Positions 1 through 11,283 of a DNA stretch of 64,000 nt are shown here, piece by piece (positions within the stretch are counted from its first letter, which is position 1; each line of letters opens with the position of its first letter). The position numbers and the translations under genes were made by a program. Below the pieces are notes generated by a model that did no database searches, was not told where the DNA came from, and saw only the letters and a list, made by a program, of their open reading frames with translations. Origin of the DNA: Pictodentalium vernedei. Lineage: Eukaryota; Mollusca; Scaphopoda; Dentaliida; Dentaliidae. The DNA is taken from NCBI GenBank assembly GCA_031216915.1, contig CM062297.1:534214971-534278970 (forward strand). The letters are read 5' to 3'.

Positions 1-900
1 CATTTTTTAAACGTTTTGAGAGACACAGAAGTAGTATAGCTCGCACGTTTGAGGTGCAGGTTGCAGGACCCCCCGGTGCAGGACCCCCGGAAGTGACGTC
101 ATGTCACGTGACGTAGTGGCGCCATGTTGTGTTGTCATGGTAAACCCGCGTGAGCGGCCATGTTTTGACGTCATCTCCATAGTGATACGTGGTGTGAGTG
201 CGCATAGCGCAGCGCGTGTTGTTAGGGTGATAACGTGTTTCCGTCGTCCATTTTGTATACTGGAGGTCGCCATCTTGGTTTCTATGGTAGCACGTGATTG
301 CTATGTTACCCAATTGTTCTGCAATAAGACGGGTATGTCGGATGGTATGTTCGATTGTAGAAGAGTAAATCTAATTACCACAAACAACCCGACAATCCAT
401 CCAAATCACCAAAATCCACCCGAAATCACCGAAATTGACTTTATTTCCCCATTTTATCGGTTTAGTACGTAGTGCTATAGTACCGAGAGGGTATCGGGGG
501 TGCATTCGACTGAAGTGGAGTAATGTTCTGGCTTAGAATTCTCCCATAATCCCTTTTTTTGGATCCCATGACGTGTTATTTCCCTATTAAGAATTGCACG
601 TAGTGCTATAGGACAAATTTACCCAGAATTCTTCTGCTTCTATCTATATATGCAATAGTTTACGTCTATCTGGCCATGTTCCTTTGTTCTAGAGTATACT
701 CCAGTAGCGCAGAAGAGCCTATTATTTGGAACAGTTTACCTTATTATTGCTATATTTAGCAATTTCTGGTCTAAACTTGTTAGTTTTGACCCTATTCCGT
801 GTACTCTTGTTGTTTCATTTATCTAACTAACCATCAGATTGCTTGATTTCCCATAATGCAGTTATCTCCGTTGTGTATAACAAAAGCCTATATCCAATGG
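1..900. other. Unassigned sequence, CpG-rich at its start
   Basis: Bases 50-300 are richer in CpG than most of the window and include a short duplicated segment (two GGTGCAGGACCCCC-like copies near 60-90). The rest is AT-rich. Open frames near 100-470 resemble no protein I know and lack convincing coding character. The motif ACGTAGTGCTATA occurs near 466 and 597 and again at 12481. I see no gene here. Confidence 0.4.
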
Positions 901-949
901 CACCCCCAATTTTAGCACCCCCTTTTTGAAAAAAACATATGACCTTTGG

Positions 950-1520
950 CACCCCTCCTTTTTGTCATATGTGCTTATGGGAAAAGGCACAATGTGACAC
1001 AATATGCCCTATCACATAGGCACATGCTTTATGTGCCAATATGTGCTTATGTGAAAAAGGCACAATGTGACACAATATGCCCTATCACATAGGCACATAC
1101 GGGTATTTGAGGATACCTATGGCCTGGTATTGTATTATTCGAGGATACCTACTAGAGAATCCCTTTTTTGTCATATGTGCTTATGTGAAAAGGCACAATG
1201 TGACACAATATGCCCTATCACATAGGTACATGTTTTATGTGCTTATGTGAAAAGGCACAATGTGACACAATATGCCCTATCACACAGGCACATACGGGTA
1301 TTTGAGGATACCTATAGCCTAGTATTGTATTATTTTTGAGGATACATATCTAGGATACCTTCTGGAGAATCCCCTTTTTGTCATATGTGCTTATGTGAAA
1401 AAGCACAATGTGACACAATGTGACCTATCACATAAGCACATGCTTTATGTGCCGATATGTGCTTATGTGAAAAGGCACAATGTGACACAATGTGCCCTAT
1501 CACATAGGCACATACGCATA
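950..1520. repeat. Higher-order tandem repeat of palindromic 60-bp units (period about 209 bp)
   Basis: The phrase TTTTTGTCATATGTGCTTATG recurs near 959, 1168 and 1376, giving a period of about 209 bp. Each period contains units of about 60 bp that are themselves inverted repeats: TATGTGC-TTATGTGA on the left pairs with TCACATA-GGCACATA on the right. Five to six such palindromes are visible, joined by a spacer containing GAGGATACCTA. The unit could fold as a cruciform in DNA or a hairpin in RNA. It has no protein-coding content. Confidence 0.8.
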
Positions 1521-1612
1521 AAATGGGATTCCATAGCCACAGGCGTTTTCGAAAAAGGGATTCCGCAAAATGGGATTCCAAAAAAGGGATTCCACAAATG
1601 GGATTCCGTTTC
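1520..1612. repeat. Short tandem repeats of GGGATTCC type
   Basis: Five spaced copies of GGGATTCC occur (AAAATGGGATTCC, AAAAAGGGATTCCGC, and similar). They form a local imperfect array directly after the palindromic satellite and continue into non-repetitive sequence. Confidence 0.7.
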
Positions 1613-2837
1613 CATCTTGTCGCCAAAGCTCCACCGCCACTGCTGGTCTATGGTCTATCTGTCCTATCATTAGCTTCAACAACAGTCTTGTTCCACTGCG
1701 GCCTTGTACCAGTACTATTGGCTAAACTACCATCAATTACTTCCTAGCTATACCTTCGCTGAAGCTTTCAAAATGTTCCATCTGATTTCCTCTGTATACA
1801 TATAAGGCATTCCGTAAGTGGCCCAGTCCGTAAAAATTGGATTCCGTGTTTTTACATCGACACTCGAGGGTATGGAAAGGGTTTGATAACACCCAATTCA
1901 ACAATGACTACAAGACTCTGATGACAACCAACCACTACAAAACAATAAAGGTACAGATCCAACATAACCAAGATCGAAGTAAACATAACAAAGTGAAAGA
2001 ATATCAAACTAGTAGATTGATCGAACTAGTGTGACAGACTTAACAGAACAAAGTGAACAAAGATCCAACACAACTAAGATCGAAGTGATCAAAACAAAGT
2101 GACGAAAATCAAACTGATCTGATCGAATATAACCAAACTCGAAGTGAATTGACCATAACAAATTGAACAAAGTTCTGAACTATAACCCCTAAATATAACC
2201 CAACGGATCTTAGGGTCTGAAGGCACATGCCAACAGCTTTTATAATTGGAACAAAAAAATTGTAAAATTATTGCGTCCGGCGTGTTTTGTAAGCATATAT
2301 ATAAATCATCTTTCTAGTGAACATCACCGATCACCTTTTAATGCTTAAAGTCAATCACCTTTTGAGGGTACGGACAGCCCAAAACGGACTGGGAGTTGAC
2401 AAGGTGGTGAGACATCTGTTCGAGTCTGGTCCAGATGACATCCCCAAGCGAGAACGTAAATCCTTCATCTCTTGTAAATTTAACACAATGCACTCCCATT
2501 TTATTGACAGAAACTAAAATAATGAATGCCACCGAATCACATCCACTGCTCAAAATGCTTAAGAATACATGTACATGTATAAATGCTGTTGCAGGTCTCC
2601 CTGTGTCCTGCATGCGGTCGCTGAATACACTGCATCCTGGCAATCAAACAGTGGTATCTCTTCCCTTTCTTTTTTATATCTAGCCTTACCCCAACTTCGA
2701 CCCCATTAACACCACCTCTTCAATCCAAAACAGCTACCTTCGAGCTTACACTTTCCTTAAGTTTGTGTAATATCGGCTCCCACCTTTTTGGGATCACAAA
2801 CCTCACAACTGATTAAAATATTGAGATAGCGAGTGTG
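1613..2837. other. Unassigned AT-rich sequence
   Basis: No recognisable gene. Around 1900-2200 there are loosely repeated phrases such as AACAAAGTG and GATCGAA. Open frames of 66-101 codons on both strands near 2317-2683 overlap each other and match no family I recognise, so I do not call them genes. Confidence 0.4.
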
Positions 2838-2895
2838 TGGGGGGGGGGGGGGGGGGTGAGGGGGTGGGGGGGGGGGGGTGGGGGAGGGGGGGTTG
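2838..2895. repeat. Poly-G tract
   Basis: Runs of G are interrupted by single T or A bases over almost 60 bp. This is one of many G/C homopolymer tracts in the window. Confidence 0.9.
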
Positions 2896-3412
2896 AAGAA
2901 AAACTCAGTCATTGGCATTCGGACTCGGGGGACTGCATGCTTTCTGCTGGTTAGGGGTTTTCAGATTTACGTTTATTTACTGGTTTTTGTTAAGCTGCTT
3001 TAAGCCTCTGTAGTTATATCATGGCCGCAACACAAGTACAATATCAAGTTTATCAAACCATCCTTACCTATCACGCACACTTTAGAAAGCAAACACACAC
3101 CAGACTTTAATTGACAAGTCTTATTTCAACAGTACAACAGAACTTTTTTTCGAAGGTAAACAATTCCAGGTATTTAATATTTAATTTATAATGTACACTG
3201 CTACCGCCGTGGACTGGTCACTTTCTACGGGTGGACACTATTTTCACGGACGAAATAACATCACTTTCTAAAAGCTAATTATATCAGAATCCGGTGTTTC
3301 AATAAAGAAAATTTTCCCGATTATGATTTGTTTATTGCCTGGTATACATTTGCGTGGACAACACTGCAATGCATGGATTACGAGCAGTCCACGACGACCT
3401 ACTGTATCATTA
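2896..3412. other. Unassigned sequence between simple repeats
   Basis: No open frame, RNA gene or repeat that I recognise. It lies between a poly-G tract and a GTAA microsatellite. Confidence 0.4.
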
Positions 3413-3463
3413 GAGTAAGTAAGTAAGTAAGTAAGTAAGTACGTAAAAGTAAGTAAGTAAGTA

Positions 3464-3517
<54 letters not shown>
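3413..3517. repeat. (GTAA)n microsatellite
   Basis: Tandem GTAA/TAAG tetranucleotides span about 100 bp with two small interruptions. Confidence 0.95.
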
Positions 3518-3657
3518 TTTCCTTATTAATGTGACATGTGCATCATAATAATATAAAACGTTGTTTGAACAGAAAATTGACCCGGCCAACTTGGCCTATA
3601 TGTCACAATAATGTTTGTAATTCGCATGCTCACTGCAATCTTACATTTGTCAATCAC

Positions 3658-3920
3658 ACACACATTTGCTCACTTGCATGCACACACACATACCCCCCCC
3701 CCCCCCCCACATACACACACACTCACATCCACCGACACAATCACACACACACACTCATACCTGCGATACAGGAACTCATGTTCTCTCTGGGACCTGCGAT
3801 ACGCAAACTCATGCGGCCTCATATCTCCTTACATCTCGATTCGATCGGGTTAAAATTTTCGTGTTTCTCGAGATTTTGGCACCACATATGCAGCCCCCCC
3901 CCCCCCCCCCCCCCCCCCGC
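3658..3920. repeat. (AC)n-rich region with two poly-C tracts
   Basis: CACACA-rich sequence carries a run of about 17 C near 3692 and a run of about 25 C near 3894. Histidine- and proline-rich open frames across it are by-products of the simple repeats, not genes. Confidence 0.9.
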
Positions 3921-4348
3921 GGGTGAATCAGCTAGTGATATATAAAACACACATGAAACTTATGTGTCTTACTGCTAAAACCAATGAGGATGTGGTAGTT
4001 AGTATTCAATTATGATGGCCCACCTAAAGTCGTCAACAGATATATTAATTTCCATAAATGTCGTGTCTTCTCCGCTCATATACATTAACCAAGTACGTAG
4101 CACACTGTCTGGGATACGTTTGAAGTTAAACGCATAGGCCAATTTCATTAGAAGGGAATTCATTGAAATGATTCATGGTATGAATACGAAAGATTCTTCT
4201 GGAAGATTTTAACTCTGCTGCTTGGTGTACGCATCAACATTTTCTTGTTTCCAGGGCATGCTCCATTGTTCCCATCCGACCAGACGCCTAGCGCGTATGT
4301 GTCGGCGCCACTGATTGGTTAGCGGAATGTGTTGATTGACAGGTTTTC

Positions 4349-5215
4349 AATATGATACTCAATTAATTTAGCATCATACTATATTATTTGTGTATGATAC
4401 TGAATTAATTCTGTATGATACTCAATGAATTTAGCATCATACTATATTATTTGTGTATGATACTGAATTAATTCTGTATGATACTCAATGAATTTAGCAT
4501 CATACTATATTATTTGTGTATGATACTGAATTAATTTAGTATGATCCTCAATTAATTTAGCATCATACTATATTATTTGTGTATGATACTTAATTATTTT
4601 AGTATGCTACTCAATTAATTTAGAATCATACTATATTATTTGTGTATGATACTTAATTATTTAAGTATGATACTCAATTAATTTAGAATCATAATATAAT
4701 ATTTGTGTATGATACTTAATTATTTTAGTATGATACTCAATTAATTTAGAATCATACAATATTATTTGTGTATGATACTTAATTATTTTAGTATGATACT
4801 CAATTAATTTAGAATCATACTATATTATTTGTGTATGATACTTAATTATTTTAGTATGATACTCAATTAATTTAGAATCATACTATATTATTTGTATATG
4901 ATACTTAATTATTTTAGTATGATACTCAATTAATTTAGAATCATACTATATTATTTGTGTATGATACTTAATTATTTCAGTATGATACTCAATTAATTTA
5001 GAATCATACTATATTATTTGTGTATGATACTTAATTATTTTAGTATGATACTCAATTAATTTAAAATCATACTATATTATTTGTGTATGATACTTAATTA
5101 TTTTAGTATGATACTCAATTAATTTAAAATCATACTATATTATTTGTGTATGATACTTAATTATTTTAGTATGATACTCAATTAATTTAGAATCATACTA
5201 TATTATTGTGCACGA
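4349..5215. repeat. 63-bp AT-rich satellite array
   Basis: About 13-14 head-to-tail copies of a unit of about 62-63 bp, each with TATGATACTCAATTAATTTA, ATCATACTATATTATTTG and TGTATGATACTTAATTA segments. Within each unit ATCATA and TATGAT are inverted relative to each other, so each can form a small stem. Copies at the left edge have GCATCAT where the core copies have GAATCAT, so the array shows an edge-to-core homogenisation pattern. A degenerate continuation with the same GTATGATACT words reaches about 5480. Confidence 0.92.
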
Positions 5216-5569
5216 TTTCATGAATGCAGCATAAATAAAATATCATGATACCGAAATCAGGTTCACGTCCGGGATGGTCATAATTGTTTTTTAGTATGAT
5301 ACTCTAATAATTCGGTATGATGCTATATTATTTGGTATGATTTCATAAATGCTGCATAAATAATTAAGTATGATACTCAATTATTTGAGTATGATACTGA
5401 ATTAATTCAGTATAATACTATATTATTTGGGTATCATACAATATTAATTGAGTATCATACTCTTTATTTTAGCATCATGCTTAATTCACTGATTTATGTT
5501 CGTACGTCATATTCAATAGCAGGTTAAATTTCAAGTGATGAATGGCTACTGGTAATTGAAAGTAGGAGA

Positions 5570-6150
5570 AATGCTCTTGCAAACAGAGCAGAAAAAATAA
5601 AACTTTTTGGGGTATGGTGAAGCAGGATTGATCCTTCAGAAGACAGGAAATTGCTCCTTTTAATGCCAATTTTAAAATTTTTCCATGCGGGTTGAAACAT
5701 GGTAGTCCTGGCACACATGTGCTTGGCACAGTGTACCCAAATTAGTGTAATTTAGTCACTATGAGTGAGGGGGGGGGGGGTGGGGGGGGGGCGTGAAATG
5801 ATTCAGGATGGTCGTTGAAAAGTTTGTGGACAGAAATAAAAAAAAAAAATCAAATAATGAATCTTGTTATTTGTGCAGAAAAAATAAAACTTTTGGCTTT
5901 TGGGGGTATGCTGAAGTAGGAATTGATCCTTCGGAAGACAGGAAATTGCTCCTTTTAATGCAAGATTTTGGGGTATGTTGAAGTAGGAACTGATCCTTCA
6001 GAATACAGGAAATTGCTCCTTTTAATGCCATATTTTAAAATTTTTCCATGCCGGGCCAAACCATGGTCGGCCCACCGCACATGTGTTTGGCAAGATGTAT
6101 CCAAATTAGTGAACTATAGTCACTTGGGGGGGGGGGGGGGGGGGGGGGTA
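5570..6150. repeat. Partly duplicated repeat block with poly-G tails
   Basis: A segment starting GCAGAAAAAATAAAACTTTT, with GATCCTTC(A/G)GAA and ACAGGAAATTGCTCCTTTTAATGC, occurs near 5585 and again near 5877, with a further partial copy near 5966. Two of the copies are followed by CCAAATTAG and then a poly-G tract (near 5770 and 6126). It is non-coding. Confidence 0.75.
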
Positions 6151-6239
6151 AAATGATTCTGGATGGAAAAATGATGGGATTATGTCCAGGTTGGGGAGGT
6201 GGCCTCCTACATGGCCTGCTGCCCCCCCCCCCCCCTCAT

Positions 6240-8415
6240 TCCAACCCTGGTTGCAGGCCTGGTCAAGCACTGGGAAAAGGTAAACGATAAGCGATGGGGC
6301 ATGGGGAGCCCACCGGAGTGTCTGAATCAGGTCGAGGAAAGTCTATCGAACTTCCTATGCATGGCGAAATTAAAACGGAGGAGGTGCGAAAGGTGATCTC
6401 AAAATTAAGCGATGGAAAAGCGGGAGGGGTGGATGAAATTCCTAACTAGTTTTTCAAAAAGGGGGAGAGAACTCATGGAAAGCCTAACTGCCCTATTCAA
6501 TTTAGCCATAGAAAATCAAGAGGTCCAAAGGAGTGGAAAGAAAGAAAAGTGACATTCATTCACAAAAAGGGGGAAAAAGACGTTTTGGATAACTATCGAG
6601 GGATCTCTGTCAGTAGCAACATTGGTAAAGTTTTCTGTAAAGTCCTGTATGGGAGACTAGAGGAGGTGATTGAAGAGAAGAGTTTTTTGGGGGGGAGGGG
6701 GGGGGGGAATCCAGAGCGGCTTCAGGAAGGGAAGGAGAGTCACTGACCATCTTTTCACGCTATCCCAAATGATAGAATCCGCGAAAGAAAAAAGGAAAAA
6801 AAGATGTTGATGGCCTTTTGGATGTTAAAAAGGCATACGATAGAGTATGGAGGGAGGGTATGTGGTGCAAGCTGAAGGCTTTGGGCTTGGGAGGCAAGTT
6901 TGTTGGAATTATGAAAGCATTATATAAAGACATTCAGAGTGATCTTAGCCTGGGAAACATTACAACAAAATGTGAGCCTATGGAGATAGGCCTAAAATAG
7001 GGGTGTATCCTTTCGCCAATTCTTTCTGCATTGTACATCAAAGGTTTAGGAGATGAACTCCTGCATAGCGACGAGGTGGCAGCAGTTAGGGACTTAAGAT
7101 CCCTGGGCTATTTTTTGCAGACGAAATGGGTGCTAGTGTCAGAAAGCGAAGAGGACCTAGCGAAAATGCTGGGAATTGTTGGGAAATATGGGAGCAAATG
7201 GAGACTCGAACTTAATGAAAGCAAGAGCAAAGTTATACCTGAGGGCCGCAAAGTGGACCCCACTCGAAGGTGGAGAGTGGGGGAGTTCTGCATTTCGGAA
7301 GGTAGCAGCAAACTTCTTAGTGTAGGAGAGACAGGTGACTACGATTATTTGGGGGTAAATATAAACATCACAGGAAGAGGCATCTACCGAAATCACACAA
7401 ATAAATTGATCCTGAAGGGGAAGAGAATCCTTAACCAAATGAAACTTATAGGGAGAAACAATTTCAATAAGGTTTTCGTGGGGAAAACCATTTGGGAAAT
7501 GGTGGGTCTGCAAAGTATAACATACGGTACGGAAGCGGTACCCCTAAACCAGGCGGCCGTAAAGAGCTTGGAAATCCTGCAGAACGAGGCAGGCCTATGG
7601 GTAATGGGGTCGAGTAATGCTGCAGCGCTAGAAGCAATCATGGGTGAGCTTGGGTGGATGGGGATCAAGGACAGGATAGACCTATTGAAACTCGGCCATC
7701 TTAATGATTTGGTAAATCTCCCCGACAGCCTATGGTGTAAAGTACTGTTCCTGAGAATTTTCAACTCAAATATCAAGACGGGGGTGATGGTCGAAGTGAG
7801 GGAGCTAGTAGAGAACTACTATTTGGAGATCTTGGACCTAGACGTTTGGGCAAACCAGGGTAAAAAAAAATCGTCAGAGAAGGGGTCAAGGAGGATTGTA
7901 ACCGTAACTGGCGAGAGGGGGTCAAATCAAAAAGGTATTTGGGTGCGCTGCGTGATAAAGAAAAGCCTGGTTTTGAAGAGTACCTTGATGGCACCTTTGG
8001 GAGTCACTGTTGTTCAAGCTGAGGTCGCGGTCCTTGGGGCTGAGGGGAAAAATGGGAAAAATAGTGAAAAGGAGTGCCACATGTGTAATTTGGGCGTGGT
8101 GGAGACCCTGGAACACTTTCTTCTAGAATGCCCAAAATACCAGTCTAACAAAATAAGATTCACTGGGAGTATAATCGGGGAGTGGAATGGAAGAATGAAG
8201 GACATGTGGTTTGTGGGAAACTCAAGGAGAGGGTTAATATGCTAATCAGAGAGATTGTGAAGAATGGGGCAAGGGATGTCATCAAGCAGTTCGTCTCCGG
8301 GTGTTGGGAGGAGAGAAGAAGCATGGGAATAGGGAGGCAGTTAGAAGTACAGGGGTAACCAAGGCCTTCTCATCCGAGAAGCGCGACAAATCAACGGATG
8401 ACCAAAGTGTTATTA
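6240..8415 (+). mobile_element. Non-LTR retrotransposon (LINE), 5'-truncated copy 1
   Basis: The element keeps most of a reverse transcriptase and the C-terminal region of a LINE ORF2, plus a short 3' tail. It is truncated in front of the RT, so no endonuclease remains. It closely matches the minus-strand copy at 14772-16825, which keeps the endonuclease end but lacks this 3' half, so the two copies cover different parts of one family. The left boundary abuts a poly-C tract. The 3' boundary near 8400 is uncertain because another repeat follows directly. The clade is not assigned; an APE-type family in the I/Jockey/CR1/RTE range fits the motifs. Confidence 0.85.
6340..8245 (+). pseudogene. LINE ORF2 remnant: reverse transcriptase and C-terminal zinc-finger region
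   Basis: This codes for the reverse transcriptase that copies LINE RNA at the target site. Pieces occur in family order: a finger motif with FIHKKGEKDVLDNYRGIS (about 6555-6610), DVKKAYDRVW (about 6821), and a long frame from 7031 to 8245. The catalytic F-A-D-D box expected near 7110 is destroyed by a frameshift. The C-terminal part contains a Cys-x2-Cys-x9-His-x4-Cys motif (about 8077-8130), typical of many LINE ORF2 ends. Stops and frameshifts separate the pieces, including one stop before the GCILSP motif near 7000. The element is inactive. Confidence 0.85.
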
Positions 8416-8429
8416 TTAGGCTCTCCCAA

Positions 8430-10710
8430 ACCTAGTTTGGGAAAGACTCTTGTTATTCTTCTTTTTCAAAATTTTTCTTCTCTATTTTTTTTTTTCGCTG
8501 TGAATTTTGTCTGTTCCACTGCTCAAAAACAAGCTGTACGATTTTGACCAAATTTGGCATACTTATGTAATGTCATAACATCTAGTGAAATGCGGTATCG
8601 TCATGTCTGTGAAAATGCGTATTTTCAAAATATTTGTGCCAAACCTTTCAAAATTTAAACATTTTTCGAAAGTCTCAAAATTTTTACAGTTATTTAGCTC
8701 AAATTTTCCACACATTTAGAGCATAATATGATGCACCACAATCACCACTCAAATCTTTCAACATTAACCCCAATTGGCCAAAAATGTCATGAATATAGAT
8801 TTTTTCTTCAAAATTTACCAACTTCAAGGGCAAAGTTCTCTAATTACAAGGTTGTTGTAACTATTATTTTGGTATGGATAGATGCAACAATGATTGTGGA
8901 AGAAAGTTACTGTTTACTTTTTACTCTCAGATTTAACCCTCAAGCACAATGAGAGCGAGAATAAGAGTACCATTTGAAAATGGCAAAATTAGCCAGCTTT
9001 GGTTGCCTTTTCTATCATTTTGGACAGGGTTAATTCAAACACTTTTCATGTACGTATTCACAATTATTTTGGTATGGGTAGATGGAACAATGATTGCAGA
9101 AGAAAGTTACTGTTTACTTTCTAATCTCAGATTTAACCCTCAAGCACAATGGGTTCGAGGATAAGAGTGTTGTTTGAAAATGCCAAAATTAGCCAACTTT
9201 GGTTGCTTTTTTCTCACATTTTGGAAAGGGTTAATTTCAAACACTTTGCATGTTCGTATTCATTTAACTACCGAGCATATTTGCTGTTGTAAGTATGGTT
9301 GTAAAGTGTAACCCTATGCCCATTCTGGTTGCATAAATGTAGGTACCGTCCAAATAAACTCCCATTTTTCAGAATTTGATAAGTTTAAGTGACAATTTAC
9401 CCCATTTCGAACTGATTGAGCTCTGAATGTTTTCTATGGCTGCATGCAGCAGTCAAAGTATGAAATATTTTTTTTATATGCTATTATTAAAAGTTTAACC
9501 CTTGGCAGATTTGAGACTTCCCATAAGGGTGCTGTCGGAATAATTGTTATTTTCGCCAAATTTTACATGCGATTTCTCAGCACTGAAGCCATATTTTCTC
9601 AAAACGTTTCCCATGAAAAGATAGGGCATTCATCCAAGAACAATTTTGCTGTTACATGTTATATTCAAAGTTCTAACCCTCAACCAGTTGTCAGGCCTTG
9701 AATTGGAGTACCATCAAATGGTACATTTTCATCCAAATACCAAGATTCAAGATTCCTCCAAGCCTCTTATCAAAAACTGAATCTGTGATTGATGTCCACA
9801 CATTTAGAGCATAAAATGATACACCAAAATCACCATATAAATGTTTCAAAATTAACCCCTATTGGCCACAAATGATATGAATATAGCATTTTATCTTCAG
9901 GATTCACTAACTTAAAGGGCAAATTTCTCTAATTGGAAAGTTGTTTGAGACTTCCCATTAGGGTACTGATGGAATAATTGTTATTTTCGCCAACCTTTAC
10001 ATGCGATTCCTCAGCACTGAAGCCATATTTTCTCAAAAAGTTTCCCATGAAAAGATAGGGCATTCAGCCAAAAACAATGTCGCTGTTATATGTTTCATTC
10101 AAAGTTTTAACCCTCACCCACTTGTCGAGCCTTGCATTGGAGTGCCCTCAACTTGTACATGTTCATTCAAATACCAAGATTCAATATTCCTCCATGTATC
10201 TTATCAGACACTCAGTCTGTGATTGATGTCCACACAGTTAGAGCATAATATGACACACCGAAATCACCACACAAATATTTCAAAATTAACCCCTATTGGC
10301 CAAAAATGAAATGAATATAGCATTTTTTCTTCAAAATTCACTAACTTCAAGGGCTAATTTGTCTAATTCCAGGGCTGTTGTAACAATTATTTTGGTATTG
10401 ATAGATGCAACGATGATTGCAGAAGAAAGTTACTGTTTACTTTCTACTTTCAAATTTAACTCCCAAGCACAATGAGGGCGAGAATAAGAGTGTTGTTTGA
10501 AAGTGCCAAAATTAGCCAACTTTGGTTCCTTTTTTCTATCATTTTGGAAAGGGTTAAGTTCAAACTCTTTGCAAGCCCATATTCACAATTGACTACCGAG
10601 CATATGTGCTGTTGTAAGTTTGGTTGTAAAGTTTAACCCTATGCCCATTCTGGTTGCATAAATGTAGGTACCATCCAAATAAACTCCCATTTTTCAGAAT
10701 TTGCTAGCAG
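8430..10710. repeat. Long internally duplicated repeat, non-coding
   Basis: Blocks recur in order. AGAGCATAA(T/A)ATGA...CACCA occurs near 8719, 9806 and 10241. TTGAGACTTCCCAT occurs near 9510 and 9945. A block ending GTAGGTACC(G/A)TCCAAATAAACTCCC occurs near 9340 and 10668. GAAGAAAGTTACTGTTTACTTT occurs near 8900, 9100 and 10420. The left edge contains a short palindrome (CTCCCAAACCTAGTTTGGGA, about 8423). I see no protein domain. It is probably an old repeat expanded by internal duplication. Confidence 0.7.
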
Positions 10711-11283
10711 GGTAGAATGGAGAGTATGAGCCCACAAAATTGTTTGCCCAGATCGTACCTCACCAAAACTTAGTTTTTTTTCGAGCAAATCAAGTTCATC
10801 TTGATCGAAATCCATCGACTTGTATGATGCGACATGTGTGCGTTCACATCGTCACTTTCTCCCGGTTTGTACAGTGGTGGATGTAGAAAAGGTGTTGTGT
10901 GTTCGACGTTCAATTTCTCCAACGATCAACATGGATCCGACTAAAATTTCGACGGAATTTTAACAAACTCTAAAAAATTTCCTCTCTTAAAAATTCACTT
11001 TTTTGTAGGCTCGTAAAATATGACACAACCATTCTTGGGAAAACACTCACCTTTTCGCAGAGGTAACACAGACCCACCATATAGGCGATTTTTTCGACAG
11101 AATACCGCCAAAAAGACAGCACCGGTGCGGATGAAAGACTAGTGATCCAATGTCGATTCTCGAGTCCGAGTGGCGAATTTGTTGGTGGGCTCGAACTCTC
11201 CAGCGATGACGTAGTCAGGTTTTTTGGCAGAGAGAGAGAGAGAGAGATAGCTCATGGAATCTAAACGCGCGATTCCCATGACC
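10711..11283. other. Unassigned sequence
   Basis: No gene recognised. It contains a short (GA)n tract near 11230. Confidence 0.35.

Noticed and set aside
101..472. 123-codon plus-strand frame with an overlapping minus-strand frame
   Set aside because: No recognisable domain, no start context, and it runs through CpG-rich sequence likely to be open by chance.
3538..3945. 135-codon frame rich in His, Thr and Pro
   Set aside because: It is produced by (AC)n and poly-C tracts; three frames on the same strand are open across it.
4349..5215. CRISPR array
   Set aside because: Units are contiguous 63-bp satellite copies without unique spacers, in animal DNA.
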